Below, piece after piece: positions 1 to 11,697 of a stretch of DNA of 64,000 bases. Every line of letters starts with the position of its first letter. Within the stretch, counting starts at the first letter, position 1. Under the pieces are notes generated by a model, which saw only the letters and a list, made by a program, of their open reading frames with translations, did no database searches and had not been told where the DNA came from. This stretch comes from Zoogloea sp. GTDB taxonomy: Bacteria > Pseudomonadota > Gammaproteobacteria > Burkholderiales > Rhodocyclaceae. The DNA lies in NCBI RefSeq assembly GCF_023150065.1, contig NZ_JAKLLN010000008.1, positions 1 to 64,000 of the forward strand, in the 5' to 3' direction. Position numbers and translations under genes: made by a program.

Positions 1-369
1 GCCCTGTTCGAGTCAGCCTACTACTCCGAGATCATCCGCGCCGGCATCCAGTCGGTGCCCAAGGGTCAGGTAGCCGCCGCCTCCGCCCTCGGCATGACCT
101 ACGCCCAGGCCATGCGGCTCGTTGTGCTGCCCCAGGCCTTCCGCAACATGGTCCCGCTGCTCCTCACCCAGGCCATCGTGCTCTTCCAGGACACCTCCCT
201 GGTCTATGTCTCGGCCCTCGCCGACTTCTTCGGCGCCGCCTACAAGGTGGGCGACCGGGACGGCCGCCTGGTGGAGCTGCTGCTCTTTGCCGGCGCGGTG
301 TATTTCGTGCTGTGTTTCAGTCTTTCCCAGGTGGTGCGCCGGCTGCAGAAGCGCATGGCGACGGTTTAA
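1..369 (+). CDS. gltK: Polar amino acid ABC transporter permease, 3' end (GltK-like)
   Basis: This is the C-terminal 122 codons of an inner-membrane permease; the gene starts before the window, and frame 1 is open from base 1. The conserved cytoplasmic EAA loop of binding-protein-dependent permeases is visible ([20 protein letters not shown]), followed by two hydrophobic segments and a basic tail. The ATPase gene follows after 9 bases, so both belong to one glutamate/aspartate-type importer operon whose binding protein and other permease should lie upstream. The assignment to acidic amino acids rests on the gltL partner and on the adjacent two-component system. Substrate specificity cannot be proven from this fragment. 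Confidence 0.85.
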   Translation, partial: ALFESAYYSEIIRAGIQSVPKGQVAAASALGMTYAQAMRLVVLPQAFRNMVPLLLTQAIVLFQDTSLVYVSALADFFGAAYKVGDRDGRLVELLLFAGAVYFVLCFSLSQVVRRLQKRMATV

Positions 370-378
370 GGATTCAGG

Positions 379-1107
379 ATGATCACGATCGACAAGGTTT
401 CCAAGCACTACGGCAGCTTTCAGGTACTCACCGACTGCAGCACCCGGGTGGCCAAGGGCGAGGTGGTGGTGGTGTGCGGCCCCTCGGGCAGCGGCAAGTC
501 CACCCTCATCAAATGCGTCAACGGGCTGGAGCCCTTCCAGGCCGGCACCATCACGGTGGACGGCGTTTCCGTCGGCGATCCGAAAACCAATCTGTCGAAA
601 CTGCGCAGCCGGGTTGGCATGGTGTTCCAGCACTTCGAGCTCTTCCCCCACATGAGCATCACCGACAACCTGACCATCGCCCAGGAGAAGGTGCTCGGCC
701 GCAACAAGGACGAAGCCCGCGACAAGGGCCTCAAGCTCCTCGACCGGGTCGGCCTCAAGGCCCACGCCGCCAAGTTCCCCGGGCAGCTCTCCGGCGGCCA
801 GCAGCAGCGCGTCGCCATTGCCCGCGCCCTGGCCATGGACCCCATCTGCATGCTCTTCGACGAGCCCACCTCGGCCCTCGACCCGGAAATGATCAACGAG
901 GTGCTGGACGTGATGGTGGAGCTCGCCCAGGAGGGCATGACCATGATGTGCGTGACCCACGAAATGGGCTTCGCCCGCAAGGTGGCCAACCGGGTGATCT
1001 TCATGGACCGGGGGCAGATCGTCGAGGATGACAGCAAGGACGCCTTCTTCGGCGCCCCCCGCTCCGAGCGCGCCCGCCAGTTCCTGGCCAAGATCCTGCA
1101 GCACTGA
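379..1107 (+). CDS. gltL: Polar amino acid ABC transporter ATPase (GltL-like)
   Basis: Cytoplasmic ATPase of a polar amino acid importer, 242 aa, the usual length for GlnQ/GltL proteins. Walker A is GPSGSGKST near residue 33. The Q-loop (VFQHFELFPHMS), the signature LSGGQQQRVAIARAL and Walker B CMLFDEPTSALDPE are all intact, followed by the switch histidine in VTHEMGFA. The start at 379 has an AAGGA-like ribosome site eight or so bases upstream. It lies 9 bases behind gltK in the same operon. The family is certain; glutamate/aspartate as substrate is inferred from family resemblance and from the DctB/AauS-type regulators next door. Confidence 0.9.
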   Translation: MITIDKVSKHYGSFQVLTDCSTRVAKGEVVVVCGPSGSGKSTLIKCVNGLEPFQAGTITVDGVSVGDPKTNLSKLRSRVGMVFQHFELFPHMSITDNLTIAQEKVLGRNKDEARDKGLKLLDRVGLKAHAAKFPGQLSGGQQQRVAIARALAMDPICMLFDEPTSALDPEMINEVLDVMVELAQEGMTMMCVTHEMGFARKVANRVIFMDRGQIVEDDSKDAFFGAPRSERARQFLAKILQH

Positions 1108-1165
1108 AAAGTCCGACCCCACCCCTTTTGATGTGCCCCACCGCCGTGTGATCATCCCGAGCACC

Positions 1166-3114
1166 ATGTCCGAGCCCGCCGCAGCCCCTTCAACCCCCAG
1201 CGCCGCCCCGGCCCCCGCCGGCGGCCCGGGGCTGCCGCCGTCCCGGTCCCTGTCGCCCAACCCCTTCATCGTCGCGGCCATCCTGCTGGTGATCGGGCTG
1301 ATCGGCTTTGGCGGCTACCGGGCCAGCGAATACCAGGGCATGCAGACCCTGCGCACCGACGCAGGCCACCGGCTCGACCTGTTCGCCGCGGCGGTGGACG
1401 GCATCGTCAACCGCTACGCCCACATCCCCGCCACCATCCAGCTCAGTGAAGAAGTACTGGGGGTGATGCACAAACCCCGGGGCGATGCCAGCGTGCTGGC
1501 GGCCAACCGCTTCCTGCAGCGCCTCAACGGGCACATCGGCAGCATCGCCATCTTCGTGGTGGACGAGCGCGGCATCGTCATCGCGGCGAGCAACTGGAAC
1601 GACCCGGACAACAGCTTCGTCGGCGAGGACCTGTCCTTCCGCAGCTATTTCCTCGACGGGCTGGCCGGGCGGGTCGGCCGGCACTTCGCCATCGGTATCA
1701 CCCGGGGTGAGCCGGGCTACTTCGTGTCCCACCCCATCCGCCAGGGCAAGCAGGTGGTGGGCGTGGCGGTGATCAAGATCAGCCTGGCCCAGCTAGAGTC
1801 CGCCTGGGACCTGCTGGGCGCCCCGGCCCTGATCGCCGACGGCAACGATGTGGTGATCCTGTCGTCGGTGCCCGAATGGCGCTACACCGCGCTCAGCCCG
1901 TTGCCCATCGACACCCGGGTCGAGATCAAGATGAGCCGCCTCTACAACGACGGCCCCATCGGCGATTTTCCGGTCAGCGTCGATCCCGACCCCGGCCACG
2001 ACGGCCAGATCGTGCACATGAACCTGCGCACCCCGACCGCCACCAGCCCGCGCACCCGCAGCCATGCGGACGTGGCCGGCAGCTACCTGGTGCATGGCCG
2101 CGGGCTCAAGGATGTGGGCTGGCGCTTGCTGATCTTCTCCGACCTGCGCCCGGTACGGGCCCAGGCCTTCGGCCACGGCGCCCTGGCGGCGGTAGCCACC
2201 GGCTTTGTGCTGCTGCTGTTGCTGGTGGTGGCCCAGCGTCGGCGCATCATCCGCCAGAAACTGGAGGCCAAGGCGCTGCTGGAGCAGGCCAACGCCCAGC
2301 TGGAGAGCAAGGTGGCCCGCCGCACAAAGGCCCTCACCGACACCAACGTCCGCCTGCGCAAGGAGGTGGCCGAACGCCAGTTGGCGGAGCAGACCCTGCG
2401 CGCTGCCCAGGACGAACTGGTGCAGGCCGCCAAGCTCGCCGTGCTGGGCCAGCTCGCCGCCGGCATCACCCACGAGCTGGCCCAGCCCCTGGGCGCCATG
2501 CGCACCCTGTCGGGCAATGCCGTGGAGTTCATGAAGCGCGGCAACCTGGCCACCGTGGAGCAGAACCTGGGCATCATCGCCCGCCTGGCCGACCAGATGG
2601 GCCGCATCATCACCCCGCTCAAGACCTTTGCCCGCAAGTCGCCGGCCATCCCGGTGCCCACCGATGTGGCCCACGCGGTCGGCGCCGCCCTGTTCCTGCT
2701 CGACCAACGCCTGGGCAAGGCCGGCATCACGGTACTCAACCACTGCGAGCCGGGGCAGGCGATTGCCCTGTGCGACCAGAACCGCCTGGAGCAGGTGCTC
2801 ATCAACCTGATCCGCAACGCCGGCGACGCCATGAGCGAGAGCCCGCGCAAGGAGCTGCTGATCGACGTCACCCCGGCCACCGACGGCCAGCTGACCCTGA
2901 GCATCGCCGACAGCGGCTGCGGCCTGCCCGCCGACGGCGCCCTGTTCGAGCCTTTTTTCACCACCAAGCCCGCCGGCGAAGGCCTGGGCCTGGGCCTGGC
3001 CATCTCCCGGGACATCGTCCGCGAATTTGGCGGCGACCTGCACGCCGAGAACCGCCCGGAAGGCGGCGCCCGCTTCATCCTCACCCTGCCCGCCGCAACG
3101 AAAGAAGAACAGCC

Positions 3115-3118
<4 letters not shown>
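1166..3118 (+). CDS. DctB/AauS-family membrane sensor histidine kinase
   Basis: Two transmembrane segments (about residues 33-50 and 335-355) flank a large periplasmic sensor region of the double-Cache kind found in DctB. A basic coiled-coil linker follows, then a HisKA domain with the phospho-acceptor in GITHELAQPLG (about His436). The ATPase domain has an N box (INLIRNAGDAM), DSGCG, and GLGLGLAISRDIV. The ATG at 1166 is chosen; GTG at 1148 is possible. The 3' end overlaps the response regulator by ATGA. The location right behind a glutamate-type transporter resembles the Pseudomonas aatJQMP-aauSR arrangement, so an acidic amino acid or C4-dicarboxylate ligand is likely. Confidence 0.88.
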
Positions 3119-4452
<1,334 letters not shown>

Positions 4453-4579
4453 GCCGGATAAGCACAAAGGCATAGGCAATGAGACATAGCGCACATTGCA
4501 CTGCAACATCCGATCACAGAAATTAACCTTCCCATACTTCATACTGCCCCCATCAATAAATGCGATGGGGGCATAAGAA

Positions 4580-5713
4580 ATGAAACGGGAGATGTGGCAG
4601 CTGCTTGGCGGCCTGCTGGCAAGCGCCGCGCTGGGATGGGGCACGGCGCAGGCTGAAACGGTGGTCATCGGCCAGTGCGCGCCCCTCTCCGGCAGCCTGG
4701 CCACCACCGGCCAGGCCATGGCCCTGGGCGTGCGCATCGCCATCGATGCCGCCAACGCCGCCGGCGGCGTCAATGGCCACACCCTCAAGCACGTACTCAA
4801 GGACGACGGCTACCAGACCGCCGAAACCCTACGCCAAACCCAGGACCTCATCCGCAAGGACAAGGCCGCCGCCCTCATCGGCTACGCCGGCACCGGCAAC
4901 ATCGCCGAGCTGCTCAAGCAGGGCGTGCTGTCATCGGGCAGCATCGCCCTCGTCGCCCCCTACACCGGCGGCGAACCCCTGCGCAGCCCCTACAACCCCT
5001 GGATCTTCCACATCCGCGCCAGCTACGGCGACGAGACCGAAGCAATGGTGCGCCAGTTTGTCGGCACCGGCCTCAGCCGCATCGCCGTGTTCCACCAGAA
5101 CGACCCCTTCGGCCAGGCCGGCCTTGCCGGCGTCGAAAAGGCCCTGGCCCGCCACAACATGAAGATCGTCAGCAAGGGCAGCTACGAGAAAAACACCGAA
5201 GACGTGGCCCGGGCGGTCGAAGACATCGCCCGCGGCGTCCCCCAGGCCGTGATCATGATCGGCGTGGTCCGCCCCGCCGCCGCCTTCGTCAAGGCCTACC
5301 AGACCGCCCATCCCGGCACCCAGCTGTTCAGCATCTCGGTGGTCAACGGCCGCGAGCTGCACCAGCTGGCCGGCGGCGACGCCGCCCGGGGCGTCGGCAT
5401 CACCCAGGTCATGCCCTCCCCCTTCAGCGGCGTCAGCCGCATCACCCGCGACTACCACCAGGCCCTCAAACGCTTCGCCCCCGAAGACACCCCGTCCTAC
5501 ACCAGCTTCGAGGAATACGTCGGCGCCCGCGTCCTGATCGAAGCCATCCGCCGCACCAAGGGCACCCCCACCCCGACGGCGGTGATGCAATCACTGGAGA
5601 ACCTGGATCTGGACCTGGGAGGGTTCAAGGTGCGCTTCGGCCCGGGTGACAGGGTGGGGTCAAGGTATGTGGAGGTGACGTTGCTGGGGAGGGATGGGAA
5701 TCATGTGCGGTGA
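4580..5713 (+). CDS. Periplasmic substrate-binding protein, LivK/branched-chain amino acid type
   Basis: Type I periplasmic binding protein (Peripla_BP_6), 377 aa. A Sec signal peptide with cleavage near GTAQA/ETV is followed by the typical opening IGQCAPLSGSLATTGQAM. Later motifs such as AALIGYAGTGN and the second lobe around IAVFHQNDPFGQAG fit the LivJ/LivK fold. No permease or ATPase genes follow, so it is an orphan binding protein. It may feed a transporter encoded elsewhere or act as a sensory partner. It follows the kinase/regulator pair by 127 bases. The ligand cannot be read from sequence. Confidence 0.85.
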   Translation: MKREMWQLLGGLLASAALGWGTAQAETVVIGQCAPLSGSLATTGQAMALGVRIAIDAANAAGGVNGHTLKHVLKDDGYQTAETLRQTQDLIRKDKAAALIGYAGTGNIAELLKQGVLSSGSIALVAPYTGGEPLRSPYNPWIFHIRASYGDETEAMVRQFVGTGLSRIAVFHQNDPFGQAGLAGVEKALARHNMKIVSKGSYEKNTEDVARAVEDIARGVPQAVIMIGVVRPAAAFVKAYQTAHPGTQLFSISVVNGRELHQLAGGDAARGVGITQVMPSPFSGVSRITRDYHQALKRFAPEDTPSYTSFEEYVGARVLIEAIRRTKGTPTPTAVMQSLENLDLDLGGFKVRFGPGDRVGSRYVEVTLLGRDGNHVR

Positions 5714-5959
5714 GGGGTGGTGCGCTTCTGTGGGGTCGAATTGACTCGACCACGGACCTCCGATCACCGAATTATTCATGACAAAACTCTCGCCGAACCT
5801 GACTGTGTCTTGCTGCAGCCAGCACCATGCCGGCTTGCCGCCTTACCCGAAACAGGTGTTTCACACCATATAAAAACGAGAAACACACAGACAACAAAGG
5901 AAGCCCCCGCAGAACATGCTATCTTCATCGAAGGATAAAAGCCTCATGAAAGAAGGACG

Positions 5960-6313
5960 ATGTTTCGCAAGATTCTTTTGGTTTTTGTAGGGTTTGGGTT
6001 TGGCCATACGCTTTTATTGACGGCACTGCGAGAGTTTGGCAGGCATGAAATGTGGCTGTTTGCCAGCTTTTCGGTCCTACTGTCCGGATTCGTTGGCTTC
6101 GCGTTCGGACTCTCCTTTGAGCGGCCCACCAGCACAGTGCTGGTACGCAGCGTATTCGCATCAATAGCGGTGTGGTACCTCTGGACCGTCTTGCTGACCT
6201 ACGGAATGGCGTTGATTGGACTTCCTGCAATCGCCGTTGTGGCCATCGCGCTCTTCACCGGACGGCTCGTCGGAGACCGTGTCTCGTCAAAGCCTTGCCG
6301 TCTTTCCCCCTAA
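5960..6313 (+). CDS. Hypothetical four-helix membrane protein
   Basis: A 117-aa protein with about four hydrophobic segments (residues 4-22, 30-50, 62-84 and 86-104) and no family I recognise. The start at 5960 has a good GAAGGA ribosome site. It opens a patch of noticeably more AT-rich genes with less biased codon use (5714-8700), suggesting acquisition by transfer. The acetyltransferase gene starts 16 bases downstream. The 246 bases upstream hold no recognisable gene; a 73-codon reading frame there looks non-coding. Confidence 0.6.
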   Translation: MFRKILLVFVGFGFGHTLLLTALREFGRHEMWLFASFSVLLSGFVGFAFGLSFERPTSTVLVRSVFASIAVWYLWTVLLTYGMALIGLPAIAVVAIALFTGRLVGDRVSSKPCRLSP

Positions 6314-6329
6314 TCTCTACCGAAATACG

Positions 6330-6788
6330 ATGAGCATCGCCATCAGGGAAGCAAACCCCACCGACGTTTCTGCGGTCGCAGAGTTGTTTGATTTGTATCG
6401 CCAGTTCTATGAACAGGCATCCAATCTGCCGCTGGCACAGCAGTTCATCGTTGATCGGCTGAGCAACCAGGATTCGGTCATTCTCGTAGCCGAGTCCGCT
6501 TCCTCCGGCTTGCTTGGCTTCAGCCAGCTTTATCCTTCCCTTTGCTCCGTAGAGGCCAAACCAATCTACGTGCTCTACGATCTCTTCGTATTGCCATCCG
6601 CCCGAAAGGCAGGGGTCGGTCGCCTTCTTTTGCTTGCAGCGGAGGCAAAGGCAACGGCCGAGGGCAAGGCACGCATGGACCTCACCACGGCTCACACGAA
6701 CAGGGCAGCACAGTCTCTTTACGAGTCACTGGGCTGGATACGCGATGAAGTTTTCGTCGCCTACACTCGACCAATCAATCAACTGTGA
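6330..6788 (+). CDS. GNAT family N-acetyltransferase
   Basis: A 152-aa acetyltransferase of the GNAT fold. It shows the N-terminal IREANPTDVSAVAELF strand-helix, the central beta strand leading into FVLPSARKAGVGRLLL (the acetyl-CoA pyrophosphate loop, R-x-x-G-x-G/A type) and the closing AQSLYESLGW motif. ATG 6330 gives the standard GNAT N-terminus; a longer frame upstream overlaps the membrane protein and is not needed. The substrate is unknown; small-molecule or antibiotic-like amines are common for such short proteins. It lies in the AT-richer patch. Confidence 0.8.
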   Translation: MSIAIREANPTDVSAVAELFDLYRQFYEQASNLPLAQQFIVDRLSNQDSVILVAESASSGLLGFSQLYPSLCSVEAKPIYVLYDLFVLPSARKAGVGRLLLLAAEAKATAEGKARMDLTTAHTNRAAQSLYESLGWIRDEVFVAYTRPINQL

Positions 6789-6875
6789 GCATTTCGGGCT
6801 GTGATGTGCCAAGTTCCGATCTGTGCAAAACAGCCTCTTGAACACTCACCAGTGAGTCATACAAGGGACCTGCCC

Positions 6876-7343
6876 ATGCTGTTCCGCTCGAAGATCGACC
6901 CTTGGTTGGCAATCGTCCTCATCGGCACGGTGATCATCACACTCGCTGCAGCAGTAGCAACCCTGCAGCGCGCTTCTGGCGTAGCGCTCCTGCTGGCCAT
7001 CAGCATCGCCATCAGTACCGTTCTACCAATCTGGACTCTCGCATTCACGATCTACATGGTCGAAGGCAAAACGCTGCTTATACGCAGCGGCCCCTTCCGC
7101 TGGCGTATTCCCGTGTCGTCCATCAGGCGTATTGAGCCAAGCAACTCCGTCCTTTCAGGGCCCGCCCTCTCCCTCGTACGTTTGCGTATCGAGTATGGCA
7201 CTGGACAGTCCATCCTCGTTTCGCCTGCCGACCAGCAGGGCTTCCTGCGTGCGATAGAGAGCGCCAAGAATGCGAGCACGGCCCAATCGCTCGCTCAACC
7301 GGATGCTCGCCAGCCAGGTACGCCGTCTGCCGCGAGCAAGTGA
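6876..7343 (+). CDS. Small membrane protein with bacterial PH-like domain
   Basis: A 155-aa protein. Two adjacent hydrophobic segments (about residues 9-30 and 36-58) are followed by a cytoplasmic region, beginning VEGKTLLIRSGPFRWRIP, that resembles the bacterial PH-like domain (DUF1200/bPH_6). The start at 6876 has an AAGGGA ribosome site; an earlier GTG at 6801 would add 25 residues without support. Such proteins are usually of unknown function at the inner membrane. It sits alone in the AT-richer patch and is followed after 22 bases by the SseB-like gene. Confidence 0.6.
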   Translation: MLFRSKIDPWLAIVLIGTVIITLAAAVATLQRASGVALLLAISIAISTVLPIWTLAFTIYMVEGKTLLIRSGPFRWRIPVSSIRRIEPSNSVLSGPALSLVRLRIEYGTGQSILVSPADQQGFLRAIESAKNASTAQSLAQPDARQPGTPSAASK

Positions 7344-7365
7344 GTTCAAACGTCATCCCCCCTTT

Positions 7366-8157
7366 ATGACCAACGAAAAAGAGTGTCCTCTTGAGGCAGC
7401 GCTTCGACGGGCGGCCGAGGAACCGGGCCACCGCCCCGAGTTCTACAGGCTCCTGCTTGAATCATCTGTTCTCATTCTCGGCCACTCGAACACAAGCCAT
7501 GGAACTCAGACCCTAGAGGCTGGAGAGACGATTTCAATCCAGAATTGGGTCAGAGACGACGGATCACCGGTCATCCCGTTCTTCACGTCGCTTACGGCGC
7601 TCCACCGATCCATTGAGCAAGAAGTCACCTACATGGCCTTACCGGCTCGATCTCTATTTGAAATAACAAAGGGGTCACCTCTCGTACTGAACCCGAAATC
7701 CAGTTACGGAAAAGAGTTCTTTCCAAACGAGATTGAGGCACTGCTAGCAGAGGGAGTAAACCAACTGCCTAAGCAGCGAGTGGCATATAAAGCCACCAAG
7801 GTTCTCTTAGGGCAGCCAGCAGACTATCCATCGAAGATGGTTGACTCATTGACTACGCTCCTCTCCAAGCACAGCAATGTAAAGGCTGCCTACCTCGCAT
7901 TGATGCACGACCCATCCAAAGACACCAAGCCTCACTTGGTCGTTGGCATTGAAGTCGACGGGGAAATTGAAAATGTCATGCGTGAGGCAGGCGTAGTAGC
8001 CAGTGACTCCGCTCCGAATGGAGGTCCCGTTGATCTAATACAAATTGAACGCGGAGACCTCGGTTTGAGTGAGTATTTCGTTCACGAAGTCAAGCCGTTC
8101 TACGAGCGCCGCTGGGGGAGCAAGCTCAAGTCGCTCCTCGGCATTGGTCATGCATGA
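7366..8157 (+). CDS. SseB family protein (enhanced serine sensitivity B-like)
   Basis: A 263-aa protein. The N-terminal half fits SseB (SVLIL... followed by GSPVIPFFTS and a short ALPARSLFEIT helix). The C-terminal half fits the SseB C-terminal domain (KAAYLALMHD ... HLVVGIEVDG ... IQIERGDLGLSEY). The molecular role of the family is poorly defined; E. coli SseB affects serine sensitivity when overproduced. The reading frame has markedly lower GC than its surroundings, consistent with import. Upstream frames starting at 7270 overlap the PH-like gene and are disfavoured. Confidence 0.72.
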   Translation: MTNEKECPLEAALRRAAEEPGHRPEFYRLLLESSVLILGHSNTSHGTQTLEAGETISIQNWVRDDGSPVIPFFTSLTALHRSIEQEVTYMALPARSLFEITKGSPLVLNPKSSYGKEFFPNEIEALLAEGVNQLPKQRVAYKATKVLLGQPADYPSKMVDSLTTLLSKHSNVKAAYLALMHDPSKDTKPHLVVGIEVDGEIENVMREAGVVASDSAPNGGPVDLIQIERGDLGLSEYFVHEVKPFYERRWGSKLKSLLGIGHA

Positions 8158-8218
8158 GCAGTCATGCCAGACCCCCTGCTAGCCACACTTGCTGCTTATC
8201 TTGGGTTGGAGACCTTTT

Positions 8219-8677
8219 ATGAATCTCTTGCACAGCAAGAGCCTTTCCATCACGGCGATGCCACTTGGAGAAATTCGCATGGGCTGCGAAGCCTGGGGCC
8301 TTTCGATTGCCGGAAAACAGACGGCGTTTTCTGCTCTCTCAAACCATTCGGTTCTGGTAGGAAGCGCCAACTGGAACGACCGAGTGGTGCATTCCCGCTG
8401 CGGAGATTACCTGATTGTTGAGGGCGTGTTCTTCACCTTCGTTCTTTCACTGGGCCATCAGACTTTGTCGCTCTACAAAGCCACACTCCGTGATGACACC
8501 GGCACTTGGTGCGAGGAGACGCCTATCTTCGGCAAAGACACCCTGCACTTGAACGGCACTAACGGCAAGCACTATTACGTGCAGTTTCCTTTTATCCCTG
8601 ATGAGAAATTCTGGCCTGTATTTCGGGCCTATGAACAACTCAGGCTCGCGCAGATCGCTCATTTACGCCGAAAGTAG
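8219..8677 (+). CDS. Hypothetical protein
   Basis: A 152-aa soluble protein that I do not recognise. ATG 8219 follows a GGAG ribosome site; a TTG at 8189 is the alternative. It has no signal peptide, no transmembrane segment and no clear motif. It contains several aromatic-rich strands (YYVQFPFIPDEKFWPVF) suggesting a small beta-rich fold. It is the last gene of the AT-richer patch and runs toward the convergent rsmI gene, with only 43 bases between them. Confidence 0.55.
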   Translation: MNLLHSKSLSITAMPLGEIRMGCEAWGLSIAGKQTAFSALSNHSVLVGSANWNDRVVHSRCGDYLIVEGVFFTFVLSLGHQTLSLYKATLRDDTGTWCEETPIFGKDTLHLNGTNGKHYYVQFPFIPDEKFWPVFRAYEQLRLAQIAHLRRK

Positions 8678-8720
8678 ACCCGCACACGATCCAGCCTTCG
8701 CCAATGGCCGTGTCAGGGCT

Positions 8721-9602
8721 TCACCCCTCGCCCCTCATCTCCAGCGCCCTCTCATACAGCGCATTCTTCGACGCCCCCGTAATCCCCGCCGCCAGCTTGG
8801 CCGCCTGCTTCACCGGTAGCTCGGCCAGCAACAAACCCAGCACCCGCTCCGCCTCGGGCGACAGCCCTTCAGCCACCGGCGCGGCGGACACCAGCAACAC
8901 GAACTCCCCCCGCGCCCGGTTGGCATCGGCGGCGAGCCAGGCGGGGCCTTCGGTGATGGGCATGCGCACGATCTGCTCGAACAGCTTGGTCAGCTCGCGG
9001 GCCACCACCAGTTCGCGGCCCGGCTCGAAGACGGCGGCCAGATCGTCGAGGGTTTCGGCGATGCGGTGGGGCGCTTCGTAGAAGGCCAGGGTGCCGGGTA
9101 CGCTGCGCAGGCTCTCCAGGGTGGCGCGGCGGGCGGCGGTCTTGGTGGGCAGGAAGCCGTGGAAGTGGAAATGCCCGTCGGCCAGCCCGGAGGCGGACAG
9201 GGCGGTGATCACCGCGCTGGCGCCGGGTACGGGGACCACCGGGAAGCCGGCATCCTGCACCCGGGCCACGGCGCGGGCGCCGGGGTCGGATACGGCCGGG
9301 GTGCCGGCATCGGTGATCAGGGCCACCTGCTTGCCCTCCTCCAGCATGCGGATCACCAGCCCGGCGGCGGCTTGTTCATTGTGTTCGTGCAGGGCCACCA
9401 GGCGGGTCTTGATGCCGAAGGCGTCGAGGAGGCGCTCGCTGTGGCGGGTGTCTTCGCAGGCCACCGCGTCCACGGCGCGCAGCACGGCCAGGGCGCGCAG
9501 GCTCATGTCCTGCAGATTTCCCAGAGGCGTGGCCACCACATACAATGACGATGTCTTATTGAGCGGAGACACGGAAGATGCGTCGGACGGATCGGGAAGC
9601 AT
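8721..9602 (-). CDS. rsmI: 16S rRNA (cytidine(1402)-2'-O)-methyltransferase RsmI
   Basis: Tetrapyrrole-methylase-fold enzyme that 2'-O-methylates C1402 in the decoding centre. Diagnostic motifs are [40 protein letters not shown] (SAM-binding GTP/SDPG loop), [13 protein letters not shown] and [12 protein letters not shown]. The length of 293 aa is normal. Its 5' end overlaps the divergent yraN by 25 bases. A GTG at 9572 would shorten it by ten residues and reduce the overlap. The arrangement mirrors the E. coli yraL-yraM-yraN-diaA-yraP locus, minus the lpoA homologue. Confidence 0.96.
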   Translation of the reverse strand: MLPDPSDASSVSPLNKTSSLYVVATPLGNLQDMSLRALAVLRAVDAVACEDTRHSERLLDAFGIKTRLVALHEHNEQAAAGLVIRMLEEGKQVALITDAGTPAVSDPGARAVARVQDAGFPVVPVPGASAVITALSASGLADGHFHFHGFLPTKTAARRATLESLRSVPGTLAFYEAPHRIAETLDDLAAVFEPGRELVVARELTKLFEQIVRMPITEGPAWLAADANRARGEFVLLVSAAPVAEGLSPEAERVLGLLLAELPVKQAAKLAAGITGASKNALYERALEMRGEG

Positions 9603-10027
9603 GGCAGGCCTGGGAGGGGATGGCGGGGGAGCCCGATTGTGGGGGCCGGGGGGCGCCGACGCAAGCCGAACACCTGCGCCGGGGCGAAGCTGCCGAAGCG
9701 CTGGCTGCCGCGCACCTGGAGCGCCACGGCCTGCGCATTCTGGCGCGCAACCTGCGCTGCCGGGGCGGCGAGGTGGATCTCATCGCCCACGACCGGCGCA
9801 GCGTGGTTTTCGTGGAGGTGCGTTTGCGCAGCAACAGCCGCTTTGGCGGTGCCGCGGCCAGCATCACCCCCAGCAAGCAACGGCGGGTGATCCTGGCGGC
9901 CCGCTACTGGCTGGCCGGCCCCGGGCGGGCCTATGCCAGCGCGCCCTGCCGTTTCGACGCCATCCTGCTCGACGGCCTGGACGCCAGCCGCATCGAGTGG
10001 CTGCAGGGTGCCTTCGATGCGGGCTAG
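9578..10027 (+). CDS. yraN: YraN family endonuclease-like protein (UPF0102)
   Basis: A 149-aa protein of the UPF0102/YraN family with a restriction-endonuclease-like core. The motif G[17 protein letters not shown] is followed by [14 protein letters not shown] and [10 protein letters not shown], corresponding to the catalytic E...D...E-x-K pattern, with Arg at the usual Lys position. ATG 9578 follows a GGAAG ribosome site. The gene diverges from rsmI and overlaps the following HIRAN gene by 11 bases. The biological role is not established; resemblance to Holliday-junction resolvases is structural only. Confidence 0.88.
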   Translation: MRRTDREAWQAWEGMAGEPDCGGRGAPTQAEHLRRGEAAEALAAAHLERHGLRILARNLRCRGGEVDLIAHDRRSVVFVEVRLRSNSRFGGAAASITPSKQRRVILAARYWLAGPGRAYASAPCRFDAILLDGLDASRIEWLQGAFDAG

Positions 10028-10385
10028 ACTGATCCTGGCCGTTGCCCTGCTGGTCAGCCTGCCGGCCCCGGCCCAGACGGTCCGGGTGCTGGTGCAGAGC
10101 TCGCCCCTGGCCGGCTTCCAGTATTACGGTGGCAAGATCCTGTGGGACGAGATGCGCGAGGGCGACCGCCTGGCGCTGATCCGCGAGCCGGACAACCCCC
10201 ATGACGCCAGCGCGATACGGGTCGAGTGGCGCGGCGAGAAGCTCGGCTACCTGCCCCGCGCCGAGAACCGGGAGGTGGCGCAGGCCATGGACCGGGGCAC
10301 CCCGGTGAGCGGGCGCATCGGCCGGCTGGTGCAGCACCCCAACCCCTGGAAACGCCTGCGGGTGGACGTGCTGGTGGGTTTGTAA
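10017..10385 (+). CDS. Secreted stand-alone HIRAN domain protein
   Basis: A 122-aa protein with an N-terminal Sec signal (about residues 1-20, ending PAPAQ). It is followed by one HIRAN domain: [13 protein letters not shown], then [18 protein letters not shown] and [22 protein letters not shown] normally recognises DNA 3' ends or damaged DNA and is fused to helicases such as HLTF, so a signal peptide on it is unexpected. The start overlaps the end of yraN by 11 bases, indicating translational coupling. It lies between yraN and the DiaA/GmhA-like gene. The function is unknown. Confidence 0.82.
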   Translation: MRARLILAVALLVSLPAPAQTVRVLVQSSPLAGFQYYGGKILWDEMREGDRLALIREPDNPHDASAIRVEWRGEKLGYLPRAENREVAQAMDRGTPVSGRIGRLVQHPNPWKRLRVDVLVGL

Positions 10386-10421
10386 GCGGATCTCTCGCAC
10401 CCGGCGGGCGCGGCAGGCTGA

Positions 10422-11677
<1,256 letters not shown>

Positions 11678-11697
11678 GTTCATCCGGAGACTCCACC

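Noticed and set aside
4497-4508. Shared motif TGCACTGCARCA at 4497, 41912 and 51836 as one regulon
   Set aside because: The 51836 copy is better explained as part of an NtrC site, leaving only two loosely similar palindromes.
4460-4579. Possible sigma-54 promoter in front of the binding-protein gene
   Set aside because: TAGC/GCAC and TTGC/CTGC pieces occur, but the GG-to-GC spacing is 8 or 11, not 10. No acceptable -24/-12 pair was found.
5717-5938. 73-codon plus-strand frame after the binding protein
   Set aside because: It has no ribosome site, no hydrophobic or structured pattern and no motif; treated as intergenic.
5960-8677. Integron-style gene cassette array
   Set aside because: The genes are small and co-directional, but gaps of 16-88 bases hold no attC-like paired core sites and no integrase is present.
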